From NCBI GenBank assembly GCA_947579665.1, contig OX388347.1, positions 21,072,562 to 21,136,561 on the forward strand: 64,000 nt of DNA, given 5' to 3'. This stretch comes from Sympetrum striolatum (Eukaryota; Arthropoda; Insecta; Odonata; Libellulidae). A program made the translations under genes and the position numbers. The notes beneath the pieces were generated by a model. The model saw only the letters and a program-made list of their open reading frames with translations, did not search any database and was not told the origin of the DNA. This document shows positions 28,101 to 43,100 of the stretch, one piece after another (within the stretch, counting starts at the first letter, position 1; the number at the start of each line of letters is the position of its first letter).

Positions 28101-31100
28101 ACCTCTTGAGGAGCAAATGGCTCTATTGAAGGATGGCCAAGAAGATGCATCAATGCAGGATAATTTAGGGACTGACTCAAAACTTAGATTCTTGCAAACA
28201 GAGAAGGAGCAAGCACCACACAAACTAGAGGCTCTGAACACAGCTGGAAAAGGTCTATTCCCAGACACAGCTTCTCAAGGAAGAGAAAAGATTCGGCAGG
28301 ATTTGAGGGAGATCAGAGAGAGGTAAGAACCTTGTATTTAAGTAAGGACTGATATGCTAAGAATGGTTTTGGACAAATAATAAAAAATGTTTGCATTTAT
28401 TTTATAATGAGGTGATATTTTTATTATTGGGGGTTAGTTTTACTAATATAATGGAGAAATCATTGTAAATTTTACTCTTGATTGAAAATGATTTTCCAAA
28501 GGCCATCATCACAAAAAAGCTTGTTGGATATTGGGAATTGGAATCAATTTTGTTGATAATTCATTTAAAACACTCAGATATGGAATTTAATTGGCTTCTC
28601 ATTTTTAAGTGTGTTAAATGTTATTTTGAAATATTTATAATTTTACCATATTTACACATAAACCATGTATCCTGACATCTTAGATACATCTTTTATTCCA
28701 TTGTAGCTTAATATTAACCTTTGTCTCATGTGGGGATAGTTATATTGTAAATATAGCAATATGAGCATTGCCTTTAAGATGTATCGATCAATTTCTTTCT
28801 ATTGTTTCAAAAGAGAGAAGATTACCTCAAAGCCATGCATTTAAACTTGAAGCTGTAATACAACCCTCTATTTCAAGCATTAGTAGTTATTCCACTCCAT
28901 GTGGTCTTTTCATTTAGTCTGAGGTTTTACAAATATAATGAACTATTTTTATTTTAAAACCGTAATTTTTAAATAAATTGGGTACATCTTGTTTTCTACA
29001 TAGATTGTATTCCTTTATTTTGATTTGAATCTAATTTTCCAATTTATTTAACTTCATTCATACTCTGTTTGAACCCCATTTACTTTTGATTTTTACCATC
29101 CTGGCCTGAACATGTTGTATTTGTTTTGGTATCTCACCATACCAATTATTCACACATCATTATGCATAGCCAATAATGGAGTCATTACTGTAACAATATC
29201 CTTGTAACTTTTATATCAATGAGCTTGTCTATCTATATGCAGGTGGGATAAATTGGAGGAAGGAATTAAAGAATATCAGAAGCAGTTGGATGCTCAGTCC
29301 TTGCAATGGAGCACCTATCAAGAAACATTGCATCAAACTTTGGCATGGTTGGAGACAGCTGAAAAGGCTCTTCATCAGGATTCGCAAGTAACAACATCTC
29401 CACAGGAAGCTAGATCTAGGCTGTTGAAACATAAGGTGATTATTGCCCCTGACTTTGAAATAGGACATGTTAAGCAGATAAAATCCTTCAGTTTTGGTAT
29501 TATTAGCTACCACTATATTCCTAGAGATGACATCACTCTTTAACAATCAAGTTCATCAAAACCTCTATTATATGATCTATATGGATATTTTCTATTATCT
29601 TGATTTGTTCTCCGTGTACTATATTATCAATGTTTTTCTGTTTGTCATGGGAGTTCTCATATTATAGCAGTGTTGTCTAATAATCTTACATGACTACTAA
29701 AATTTGTTCAATGAAGTTTTCAGAGGATTTATAACATTTTTTCTCTGTTTTTAAAGAAATTCATTTTCCTCATGCTTATGTCATCAAGACTTTACATAAA
29801 GAGAAATAATGTGGATGATTCTGAGAACAAACTTAATACTACTTACCTTTACTTAATACCTTTAGTCTCATCTTTTTACAAATTCATTATCAAATGATGT
29901 GTGTTTATTATAATTCAAACACTTTCTGTAATTTATTTATTTTTATTCTATTTACTCATCTTGAATGAAATGAATGTGATGTACAGTACCCGCAATGAAG
30001 TTAAATTACTTTTTTCAGACAAATTTGCAGGAAGTTCTTTCTCACAAAAGAATTATTGAATCACTCAGTGAGAAAGCACAAGCCTTAGGGCAGCTGCGAG
30101 GAACACGACCTGATGTTCCAAAAGCAGCAGATTCAATCAATAAAAGATATGAGAAGCTAGTTAACAACTATTTAGTAACCATAACTGCCTTAGAGGAGTC
30201 TCTTGATGCTTCTCAGCAATTCCAAGACCTTCAAAAGTTGTATCAGGACATACAGAAGCAGCTGTGGGACCGTTTATCTACATATTCTGGTAAACCAGCA
30301 TTTTTTTTATCTAAAGAGGAATTTTAAGAAATAAATGTTCAAATTGCTTAATGCAAAAAATCAATTTACTTTATAATGTTAATAAGTTGTTTGTTTTGGC
30401 TCTTTAAACTTTCTTGGTATAAAGTTTTAATCTATGAGTAAAGATGTAACAGCTGTGTTTCTTAATATGGACAGATTATAGTGGTAATGTACCAGCTCTG
30501 AAATCCCGTCTTGAAAAAGTCATTGAGCTGGAAAGCAGCAAGTCAGAAGCAGCTAATAGTTTGAAAGCTCTGAATGATTTGATAATCAATAAATCAGAAA
30601 AGTTGCCACAAAGGGCAAGAGAAGCTATGGAAAGGGAGCTTGCTAATCTAAAGTAAGTAGCAAAAGCTTTCCTATCCTATAATGATGATGAAGTTCAATT
30701 ACATTATTATAAAATTCATATCTTGAAATTATTTTACCAATAGATTCGAATATGATAAATTTTGCACCTCTGTTGGAGATGCTCGTCACAATTTGGAAGA
30801 CAGACTTTCACAATGGGCTGAGTATGATGTGTCATTTGAAAGGCTCTTAGCCTGGTTGGCTGAAACTGAGGCTACTCTTAAAAATTATGCAGCCAAATCA
30901 ACTTTGGAAGAAAAAGAAGATCAGCTTGAAAAGTATCAGGTAATGTTTTATTCATGTATCACGTTATCAAAGGAAGCTGGATTTCTGGGGAGAATAACTA
31001 TTCTGCTTGACTGACTGAGTGATTAAAATTCAAGTGTCATGATAAGATATTTGTTTTGTCTGTTTCTTGATCTTGTCTGAATGTATGGATTTAAAACCGT

Positions 31101-34100
31101 ACAACTTCATGACACTTCTCTAAAATATCCCTCTCCTTTAAACCTATTTAAAAATTAGTTTTTCATTATGTACATAGTATATCCTACCTGAATTTTAAAT
31201 ACTGTACCCTCTCACTGATTTTATTTTAATTAAAAAATTGAATAGAGTGAAATATCTTGATAATAATTAAGTTCAATATTTATGCTCTGCTTGCGTTAGT
31301 TGTGTGTAACTAACTTTGTGATGAATTTATGTTAACTATTTACAAAACTGTACATACATTTTTGAAGTGAATAACTTGCTGATATTATGGTTTGTCTCAT
31401 AGGACCTCATTAAAATAGTTGAATCGAGGAGTAGGGAAGTGAAGGAAATTGTTACCCTTGCTGATCATCTGGAACAAGTAAGGAATTTGATGTAAAATAG
31501 TAATTTATGCAGCTCTTTCATCTATACTTTTCTTTCTTTTTGCAATAAGATTTCTTCTTCCAGACGGACTGTTATGTTGGTGTTTGTATCTATCTTATCC
31601 TATTATTTTTTAAGAAACTTTGAAATATTTGTGAATCAACATTTACAATGAATGACGTCTTTCTCCTAGTAGTTTTGAGTTTTTATTATTTTATGTTAAT
31701 GATTTTCTCTTCTGCTCAATTAAAGCTTTATATGTAGTCAAACTAAATTTTGTGTAGATTAGTGTAACAGTTTATAAAAAGTATTCTATATTTTTCAATG
31801 TCATGTCATAAAAATCATGTTAAAAGTGTCATATGCTTTTTGGTATCAAGCAAGTCTGCAGAACATATGGCCTGCATTGAGTATAGGATGAATATATTCA
31901 TTCTCAAAAATTTGTTATCATTTCAAAGTTGAGAAAAATGAAATTGAGTGTTCCTGGGTTCAATTCCTGGTGGAAACCCGTGTGTAAAATGACCTAAGCT
32001 GCCAAAGAACTTGAATAATACTACTACAAATGAAATTTTAGCATCAATAAGCTTTTGGAAGACTTTCTAACTACATTAATATCGTATTTAAGTCTAGGTT
32101 TTTAAAATATCACATCTGAAATAGAATCTAAAGAATCAAACAAACCATTTAGTCGGGATTGTATGTTTAAATATTTCCTATAAACCGTGAAAAAAGTTAA
32201 TTTACCTATAAGTCCTCATCTAAGGCCAGTGATCACTTTTTGGCATATTCTTGATGCTCTCCATGAAGGAGGGCATCAAGATGACCTGTGTTGTGCAGGC
32301 CTGGTATAAAGTATAACCTCAATTTATTGAACGTAATTCTAGGTATTAAATGTATTTATCATGTAATATTTTTTCTGTACTCACTTATTTTTTCTTATGG
32401 ATTGGTATTACGATTGCTTCCTTTTTAGATTATTTTGTTTTCCTAAAATTTTGTGCTTTGTTGATTTTCTCTAAATTCTTCATGCAATACTCATGGTATA
32501 TGAATGTTTTTTCCCCTCATACCTAATGATAACTGATTGATATTCCAATCTCCCTTTATTTGTTTTGGCATTTTTTGTAGTGTGAAAAACTGTATATTTT
32601 GTAGCTTTTTGTTTTTGCATTTGGGAAAGCTTGTAATTCCTTTGTGATGTTATTTTCTTATCTGTTGATAAATATTGTGACTTTCTTTGATTTTTCAGTC
32701 TTTGATTGTAAGTCTTCAGCAAAATGAGACTGAATTGGATAAATTACGAGATTCGTCCACTGAGTTAGTACAAAAAAGTGGAGAAACTCGCATTTCAGTG
32801 AATGTTCAGCACATAACTTCAAGATTTCAGTCAATTCAGGTCACTGCAAAGGTAAATATTCTAGATAATTTAGAATTATGAGATTCTGTAGAATTGTATG
32901 CCAGCAATAAAAAATAAAACTGTAACAAATTTCATTTTACTTTCAGGAAATAATGAAGAAATGTGAGCAATCTGTGGCTGACCATCAGGCTTACCTTAAA
33001 AAATATAATGATTGCTCTAATTGGCTGTCAATGATGCAAGAAAAATTATCTAAATGTTTGGAAGGAGACTCAGTGGTTGCTCATCAAGATTTGCAGGAGT
33101 GCATATCAGGTTTAAAAGAATTACTATCTGAGAAGCCAGCTGCTACTCTCATGTTAAACAGTGCCATAGAGCTTGGTGAAAAATCCTATTCTACTACAGC
33201 AATTGAAGGGAGAGAAACCATTAGGCAACAATTACAAGAACTTCAACAGGCGTTTGAATCATTATTTGATAACGCTGCAAGTAGTGAGAGAGAACTACAA
33301 GCAAAATTATTGAGGTAATTGCATGAATACTTAATTTTGATTGATTCATTGCATATTTTAATTGCCATGATCATTCTGAATACGCTGTCATTTTTTGTTG
33401 ATGAATTATTCTTATTGGCACTCATGAAAGATTTCTTTTGAAAAATGAGAAAAAAGGATTATCTTACATGCTTGCTTTCGGGATAAAATGTTTTGTAACC
33501 TTTATGATAGTTCCATCCTTTGTGACAAAGTATGAAGACCTAAACTCAAGTAGTGAGAGGATGATGTTGAAGGGTTCTGGTAAAAGTCATGTTTTACTCT
33601 TTTTTTGAAATAGTTCTCATTTCATCTTTATTATGCAAATCTAGGAGTTTGATTGTTGAATAAAAATGAAAATGACATACTTAAGATATTAATAATACGT
33701 CTTTGAAGAACCCCAGCTAAAATTATTATTCTCTTTTTCCTAAATTTACTGCGATATTGAGTATGAATCACTTGCATATCAAGGTTTCTCATGTCTTCAT
33801 CTTTGTCTTACTTATTTTTATTCTAGATGGACAGGTTTTGAGGAATGTAGTGCAAGCATTAAGCAATGGCTGAAAGATGTTGAGACTCAGCTTCCTTTGG
33901 AGATTGAGCTGACTACAACATTAGATGAGAAGCGAGCCAAGCTGCAGACTTACAGAAATCTTCTGCATGATGTTTCTAGCCACCAGCCTGATATAATAAA
34001 TTTGAGAGACAAGGTTGAGAGTTTACCTGAGAAAAATGAAAAGATTGAACAACTATTGAAGAATATTGTAGATCAACATCAGAATATACTTAAAAGATGT

Positions 34101-37100
34101 CAGGTATTAGAATTGGGTGCTTTCTTGAATGAAGATCTTACTGATAAGAAGAATAGTCAAATAATAAAATAATAATTGTTCTTTCCTTCTCAGAATTTCG
34201 TTGAGCAATATGAGGCTATTGTCAGTGATCATCAGCAGTACAGCAAAGCTGTGATGGACACACAAGAATGGTTGGAAGCAACTCACAACACTGTGCTTTA
34301 TTGGGAAGATACTGATTTAGAAAGAATATCCCTTCTAGCCAATTTGGAGAGGTTGAAAGTATGTTTTTCTTGATTGAACTCTATATGATTCTTATTAATA
34401 CAAAAAATTCTTGTGTCTATGTGTAGCTTAAATGAAGATAGCATAATGTAATAACCAATTGCTTGTAACAGAATCTCCAGCTCAGTCTACCTGAGGAAGA
34501 GCATCGAATTCATCAAATTCGAGCCCTTGGTGAAAAAGTCATTCCAGGTACTATAGAATCAGGTCAAGTAAACATTCGATCTCAGATTGACACATCTCAA
34601 CAAGATTGGGAAGGTCTTAACTCTGCTGTCAGGTTAGTACTTCTCTAAAGCTTTTATCTAATTCCTTTAATGTATCATAATTTGAATTTCAGCTCAATTA
34701 AAATTTTTCTATAATTCATTAAATAACTCAGGTCAACAATTGAAGCTTTTGAAAGCAAGTTACAGCAATGGAATGAATATGAATCTTTGAAAGATCAGTG
34801 CTTGTCGTGGATAAGAGAAACTGACACAAAATTACATGCTGTTGACTTGAAACCCTGCTTACAGGATAAGAAAGATCAACTAGAAATGCTAAAGGTAACA
34901 TAAAAGCTTTCCTTAGTTATAAACTATGACTTGTGATTATTTAAAAATGTGAATTGTCAATGAAACTTTTGCTTACCTTTCAAATTAACATTATTATTAT
35001 TATTAATTATTAGATTATTCCAGTGGATTTCTCTTATTAATTAAAATTTATTTTAATTTATAATTTCATGCCTGAACTTCTCAAATTGATGTAATTAATT
35101 TCTTGCTTGTACATTTCCTGTTTTATCTTACTTCATGATTAATTTTAAATTGCTCTGTAAATCTTTGCTAGAATTTATTTCTTGGTTATTTGTTCAATAA
35201 AATTCATTAAATAATGGAAATTATGCTGAATTTTTAGAATTTACAAGGAGAAGTTCGGGCAAAAGAACTGGAAATAGATGCTGTAACAGAAAGAGCCCAA
35301 CAACTTTACAAAGGATCAATAAGCACACGAAGCTCACAGATATCTGAGTTGGGACTTAAATATCAACAAGTTTCTCATAAAGTTAAGGTATGATATAAGT
35401 ACAATATTTTTCTCTCATATTTATCCATCCTGTTAATTCTAGATCACATATTACATTTTCCTCTCATTACATTATATTTTTCAATAATGTCAGCAGATCT
35501 AAGCATCCAAAGTTTACTAATAATTTGTCTTTTAAAGTCCACTGATTTGTTCACTATGTGCTTCTTATTCTAAGAATAACTCTCCAGAAAATTGATTTCT
35601 TGACATTACTCTATTCTGGATTTTCATGTTTATTTAATAGAATTGAAGAGATAATATATGTAATATATTAATTTCCTGCAGGATCTTACCAGCCGATGGA
35701 ATCAATATGTGTCTACCCATCAAGAATTTGAAAACCATGTTGCAGAATGTACTAAGTGGCTGCAAGATATCAAGAACAAACTTGCTTACTGTTCAGATTT
35801 AAGTGCATCCTCTCAGAAGGATCTGGAGGGGAAACTTGAAACAATTCAGGTATTTTGATATTTAAAAAAAATTAAATCTGTCCCAACATTATCAAGAATT
35901 GTTTCAAAAATATTTTTCTTTTAGTATATTTTTCAATTATTTAAAAAAATTTATTTTGACCCAAATAATCCAATTAATCTCTCAGCATAGTCTCTGTTTA
36001 GCTCTATACACTCTGTCCAATGTATTTCTAATTTATTTAAACCCATCAAAAGGTAAGATTTTTCAACCTCTACAAGATAAGAATTACGATCAGCCATGAT
36101 CTCTGTATATGGTGTGAATTTTCTCCCACTGATCCATTTCTTTTAGTTTTTATAGTTAGATATTGGGAAGAAAATAGTTTAGGACAAATATATAGGGTGG
36201 ATTGGGCAGCATTTCATTTAAATTACAGAAGAATGTCTACTAACGCTATCTCAATTCATCTATCATCCTGGGATATGAAAATATTTCCAAAAATTCACTC
36301 AAAGTATTGTTAAAGAAAAAATTTGGAAATTTGTGGCTCTCTAGGACTGATTCTATGATACCTAGTATCAATATATCATGCTTAATGGATTTCTTATTGG
36401 AGCCCATACAATATAAACAGGCTCAGTTAATTATGGTTATATTGTTGTAAATAAAAGGTAGTGATGGAAAAAGAAGAAGCAAATAATAGTAATAATATTA
36501 AAAGTAGCCAATAAAGTAATAATTATGCAACTTTTTCTGTAGGATTTGTTGTTGTACAAGGAAGAGGGATTCTCGAAGGTCCAAGGAATTGTTGAGCTTG
36601 CTCAAAATGTTCTTGCTAACACTGCTCCTTCAGGACATGATCCAATAAATCAGTCTTTGGCTGCACTTCAGGAAGAATGGAGTGCCTTAGCCTCCAAAAT
36701 GGTTGAAATTAAGGTAGGAATAATATGGAATTTGTTTTATCTATCTATAGATGTATATATAATATATCTTCATTGCCATTGTTAGTTGTTGACTTATTGA
36801 CATGTTTTGAAATTGAAATTTTTACTCTGTCTCCTTCAGGCTAATCTGGATGATTCTATTCAACGCTGGGCTGGGTTTTTGGAACAGATACATCAGTTAA
36901 ACAAAACTGTTGAATATATAGAAGGCGTTTTTAAAGAGCTTTCTGCATATCAAACAACTATGACAGAAAAAAGATCACAACTTGAACGACTCAAGGTATT
37001 AACTGATATTTTTTAAACTAAAATATCTTGTTATTAAAATTTGCACAACTTATAAAATATTTGCTTTTTTTCAGTGCTTAGATGAAAAGGCACGTTGTGA

Positions 37101-40100
37101 AAAGATTGAAGTTGACAGTTTGAAGTCAAAAGCTGCTGAAATGTTAGCTAGTGGACAACAAAGCCTTGCTGCAACCCAGGCTCAAGAAATTCTCAACAAA
37201 TTTGATGCACTGGTGGAAAAGATTAAGGTAAAATTGTTAAATTCTGTTACCATTTAACTTTTCATGATTTATTTTTAAAATCCTAATTTTCTAAGTCTTA
37301 AAGTTTTCTCTAGAGTGGAATTTCGTTTCTACTATGAATAAGTTTATAATAAAAATGTATTGTTTAGAATACCTGCATTCTGTAACTAACCATTTCAATC
37401 CATCCAAATTTTAAATTTTTGCATTTTTTATTCATAAAAGATATTTATTTACCTAAAAAACATCAGGTACTGTTGGTGGAGCGTGAAGACCAGTATAGAT
37501 ACCATAGACTGTACAAAGAAGCTCAAGATGATCTTACTGCTTGGCTTGCCAGAGCAAGAGAGAAGGTTCCTTTAATGAGACAGAGATCACTCAGTGATAA
37601 GTTAGCCATTGAAAGTGCAGTTGCACCATTGGAGGTAAGAGGGGTTATATTTATCTTCATTTTGGAAATGAATTGGAAGAAATGTATGGCATTTCAATGT
37701 TATATGAGGTTATTCATTTTCAAAAGAAAACACTCAATAAGCTTGTGGGTGGTAGATCCTTTCTCATAAATTTTCATGTCTACTATTAAATGTAAAATAA
37801 TTAATGGCTTGTAATAAATCCATCACTATACAAAAAGTTGAATCATACTCCTTAATCTAAAGACAAAAATCTTCAAAATAACACATTGATCCATGTCCAT
37901 ATTCGGTTACACTGATTCATATTGCTCATTATCTGCAAACATAGAAAGTTAAAAATTGAAAAATATTTTTGGATTTGAACCTATTTTACAATTAGGCTCT
38001 TTGCTTTTCAGGCCTTACTAAACAAAAAGGCCCAAGGAGAGCTATTGGTTGAACACCTTCATCATACTGGTGAAGTTGTTGTGGCAAGTACTTCACCCCA
38101 AGGGCAGGAAATTATTCGAAATGAAATCAGAGCCCTTGGTGAAAGCTTCGAAGGATTTTTCAATGGTGAGTAGTTGATTTTATTTCTTAATTATCATAAT
38201 CTTGTTTAATGTTTATTACCAGACTTGTCTATGATTAATCTATTCATTTTTATCTACAGCATTTGTAATAGAATCTTTAATATGTGTTTATTTTTGGAAT
38301 TTTAATCCTTATTCCACTTTAAGTTACTAGAATTTATCATACAAGAAAAGAAATCGCATGTTGTGCTGGTGTGAATCCTGGATTCCCCTGCTTCCCAATT
38401 CTAAATGAGTGTAACATTTTGCTAATATCTTGTCCCCATAATATCTACTTCTTATAGCATCAAAGATTCCCAGTCAATGGATTAAAATAATTTCAATGTC
38501 ATTTATCAAAATGTGAACTCTGTAACCTCTATCTTAACTTCAAAAATAACAAAACACATCGGTTAGGTTCTCAAGATTTTGCAAAAGTACCATAACGATC
38601 TAAGGAACATAAAATCTATTTATACCTTTCACACATGTTAAAAAATTCCTAATTAAAATTGCATCATTCAGTGGAGGAAAATATTCATTATTTTAATTTT
38701 TGAATAGAAGAGAGAACTTCTTTTGGAATTGTCTTTATATGCTTTACAAAGATGTTAAGAACAAGTTCATTAAAAATCTCTGTTAAAATAATTTATGTTT
38801 TTCATAATAAATCATAAACTGTTGTTATATTTAAAGTAAATGCAAATTAAAATTTAGTCAATGACTTTCTTTATAGAAATCAAACAGCAGAAAGACCAGT
38901 TGGAGACATTAGTGGCACAATGGAAGGCCTTCAAGGAAGAATATGAGAGACTTTCAGATTGGTTGCAACAATCCGATATTCTAGTAAAAGCTCAGAAAAA
39001 TGCTTTACTCTCAAATGTAACTGAAAAAATCAAGCAAGTTAAAGAAGTTCAGGTAAAAAACAACATCTATGTCTATTTATACTATAAGTTTATCATGAAG
39101 AATTGGATTTAGTGAAAGTTTTGTTAGTATTTTTTTCTCCTTTTCTAATTTCCTATCAACTATATACTTTCCAGGAAATTCTCAGTAGTCTGGAGCAAGG
39201 ACATGAACAAATTGATAAATTCAATAAAACGGCATCACCATTGCTAACATCTCATTTAGAGACTTATGTAAATAATCAACTAAGGCACTTGAATTCTAGG
39301 TATCAGGTAAGATGCCATGAGAACAAATTTTGTTTGTTTATAAAATATATCTTTACCATAGCTCAAGAATACACATTCTGCAAAATTTATCTCATATCAT
39401 TTCATATCTTCAATGTTTAAAATTTCAAGTGATCTCTTACATACAAATGATATTTTATATGCTACATTTTTATTGAATAGGTTCAAGTCAATTTAGCAAA
39501 AGATGTGTTGAAGAAAGTGGAAACTAACAGAGATCAGCATGCACAATATGAAGACAGTTTAACCAAAGCAAAGGAATGGATTGAGAATGCAAAGCAAGTA
39601 ATTAGACAGAGTAGTGAGGCTTCATCAAATAGCAGTAAAGAAGTCCTCCAAGCTAATTTGGACAAAATTCAGGTATTATTAATTTTTTATTACATGTAAT
39701 GGGGTAATAAAGAACCAAGCCATTGATTTGTTTTTCCTATAATGATACAATTATAATTTGAATTTGTATGTTATTCAGGATTTATTAAATAAACGAGAGG
39801 GAGCACAGAACTTGATCCACATGACCATCAACTTGGGAGAGAAAGTAATTCGAAATACTCGCTCTGATGGAAAAGATATCATAAATGCACAGTTGAAGGA
39901 AATTCAAACAGACTGGGATAGAATTGTGAGGAAAATTTCAACCTCCAAGGTCCATCTGGAAACAAGTCTCCTGCAGTGGGCAGATTATAGTTCTTCATAT
40001 TCACAGTTACAACAGTGGATCACTGATAGAGAAGCCAAATTGCAACAAGTTTGCGAACAGAAGGTAAACTTTGAATTTAAAGAACTATGGCTGAGAAGGC

Positions 40101-43100
40101 GTATGAAATTGTCTATGTTGTCATTTTATACTCAACGAGATGCTTACATTAGCCAATTATCTATAATATCAATATTTTCCCTTAGATATCCAAAGCAAAG
40201 AAAGGGCAGGCACCTGGCCTCAGTTCATTAAGTATTGGAGAAAGAAAGGCTACGCTTAGGCAAACAGACAGCATTGTGCAGGATATAGTCTCTCTTGAAC
40301 CAATGATACAGTCGGTCACTTCAAGAGCTGAAGATCTCCTTCAGCAGCAGCCAGCATCTGAAATATCTACTAAGTATGAAACTTTGAGCAAACATGCTAA
40401 AGAGCTCTATGCCAAACAAAAGGAAACTGTTGAACAACACCAGGTAAGATTAATCTGAATTAGTTTTCACAGTTAAATCTTGCTATTAAATATTACTTGT
40501 TTGTTAATAAAATTAATATGTTCTTACTTGTAATATCGATTAATTAATATCTTATGGGATAAATGAGAGGATATGATTTTCTTGTAGGCTTTTATAAATG
40601 CTGGGAATGATTTTGCACAATGGTTAAGAGCAGCTAAAGAGAAACTCAGTAAGTGCTCCGAACCTACTGGTGATAAGGAGTCTTTGAGTAGCAAAATCTC
40701 ACAGTTGAGGGTAAGTTAACTGAAAAAATTATTACTAATCCAAATGGAGATAAAAGCATTAAAATTATAAAGAATAAGATGGTTTTCCATATCAAAGATA
40801 TAAGTTGGTTTGAAGAGACTGCCCTCTGTATGCATTGGTGGCTACTTAAACTTCACGTGGTTGTTTTTTAGGTATTATCATTGAGGAAGGTGGGACAACT
40901 TTTTTGTAAATCACTACCCTAAATTTTGCAAATGAAAGATGTTTTTGTTTTTGCATTAAATATTATAGTAAAAATATTTCCTCTGTAAGTCAGAAAACTC
41001 TCTGAATATTGCATTTTATGTATTTATCATGATGTTGAGTTTTTATTTATTTTCCAAGTGTGACAGGGGTATGAAAACCTCTGCAATCTGTATTATGCCC
41101 TACTGTGTTAAATTGGTTATCTTTTGGTCTTGTGGTGATCATTATTTATTAAATTCAATCTATCTTTAGAAAACAATACAGTTATGGTGATTTACCCACA
41201 GTGAAAAGATTCTTTAGCTTTGCCCATGGTTTTTCCAGACCTAGTTCTCAACTGGGTAGATATCTAGAATTAAATTTTATTCTTTGCACATTTACACACA
41301 CAGGGAAAATTTAACTGAAAGCTCTTTTTAATAATTTCAGCTTTCATTATAAGAACACTGAACACCAGAGACCTTCATTATGAAAAGAGGAGATTATAAT
41401 ACCTTGAAAGATTTTCTATGTTTGTACAGAATTATCCAGTAGTTTTCCTAATTATTTTTCTCTTTTTAAGTAACATGATGGCATAGTATAATACATTCCC
41501 TTGTCATGTCGAGTGAATGCAATACATTTTATATTGATTGTGCCAAATCAATTTAACTCTATGGTTTCTTCAATAAGATTTTATTATGTTTAATTAAATT
41601 TATGTAATTTTGAACAATTCTATGGCAATGAGGCCAAATTTACTTATTTTATTCTGAATGCGGTATCCTAATTTTTTGGAGAAAGTTTAATTTGATTAAA
41701 TTGCCATAGAATAATTTGCCTGTTATTAAAAACAACCCATAAAGCTACTGTTGTTAGCTACTGGAGTAGCTTTATGGAATTTTACTAATGATTATTATGT
41801 CATAAAAATAGAAAATGATGTAATTGTACTTCACAAATTGTAGATCCTCCAAAGTGAAGTACCTGAAGGTCAGCAGAAACTAGAAAAAGCTCTTGAACAG
41901 GGCAATGTTGCCTGCCAAGTTGCAGATACTGAAGACAAAGAAATAATTGAAGAAGAGGTGGCCTTGCTTCAAGAAGATTTTGATACTTACGTGTATGTAT
42001 TGAGATAATACTGAAGAATTTTAAATTTCCGAGAATAATTTTTTAGAGAAAATTTATACACAATTTATAAAATTTCCTTTCAGCGAGTCATTGAATGATA
42101 CCAAATCTTTGCTTGAAGTTGGAATCGTGAAATGGACAGAATATGAAGACCAGTATCAAGAAGCCATTGACTGGCTTACTCAAACAGAGCCTGTTGTTCA
42201 CACTTTTAATAAACTACAGGACAGTCTGGAGGAAAAGAAGAATTTTCTTGAACAGTTTCAGGTATGTATGTCCAAACTATGGGTCTTCCTTATTTGGCTG
42301 AAACATACTGTATTGACTGCTCATTTGGAGGACTTTGATTAACCATCATATTAGTTGACCTCTTGGTAAACCAAAATGTTTGCAGAATCTCAACTTGCCA
42401 AGCTAAAAAATATATTACTAATAATTATTGCTTTTTAACCCTTGTGTAGGCACCCGGGTACCCACTAAGGTATATTTTTGCTTGTAGGTTGATTATAAAG
42501 AAAGATATCGCTTTGTTGCTTCAGATCGTCGTTATCTATCTGAATCCCTAGTAAACACTACCATTATAAATACGTTAACTATATTTAAGGGTTAAATAAA
42601 AGCATTAAAAGTTCACATACGTCTTGGGGGCACCCGGGGTACCCGGGTACCCACCTGAAATTTCCTTCTCATTTTCTGACAAATATGCGTTGGAATTCGT
42701 TCCTTGAAAAATTTATTCAATAACTAGACATTTTCTGAAGATATTAAAGCAATTTCTATATCAATTGAACGGTTAGAACTTTTACTATGAATAAAAATAG
42801 AAAGGTATGTTTCTTACTCCCGTAAAACGGCCAGCCTCAGTCACGCGAAATATCGGCTTTTTTGTTACGGAGGCTCAACTTTGGAGTCATATAGAAGTTT
42901 AAGTAGAAATTGCACAAAAAAACAAGTGACATCAACGTTTAGTACGTTCTATTGCGCGTGTAACCATATAAGCCAATCATTTCTGTTTTTATAACATTTG
43001 GTATTTATCATAGATGGAACGGAAAAGTGCCCATTTTTACGAGCTGTTTCACGGAGTGCTCTTTTTAAACGTTTGTTCCTCAAACGCTATCACTTCAATC

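Noticed and set aside
23292..28268. Several minus-strand open frames inside the giant exon
   Set aside because: They are shadows of the coding exon on the other strand, without domain similarity.
42439..42594. A separate mini-transposon (CCCTT...AAGGG with TTAA on both sides)
   Set aside because: Only five terminal bases match in inverted orientation; kept as a question about arm asymmetry instead.
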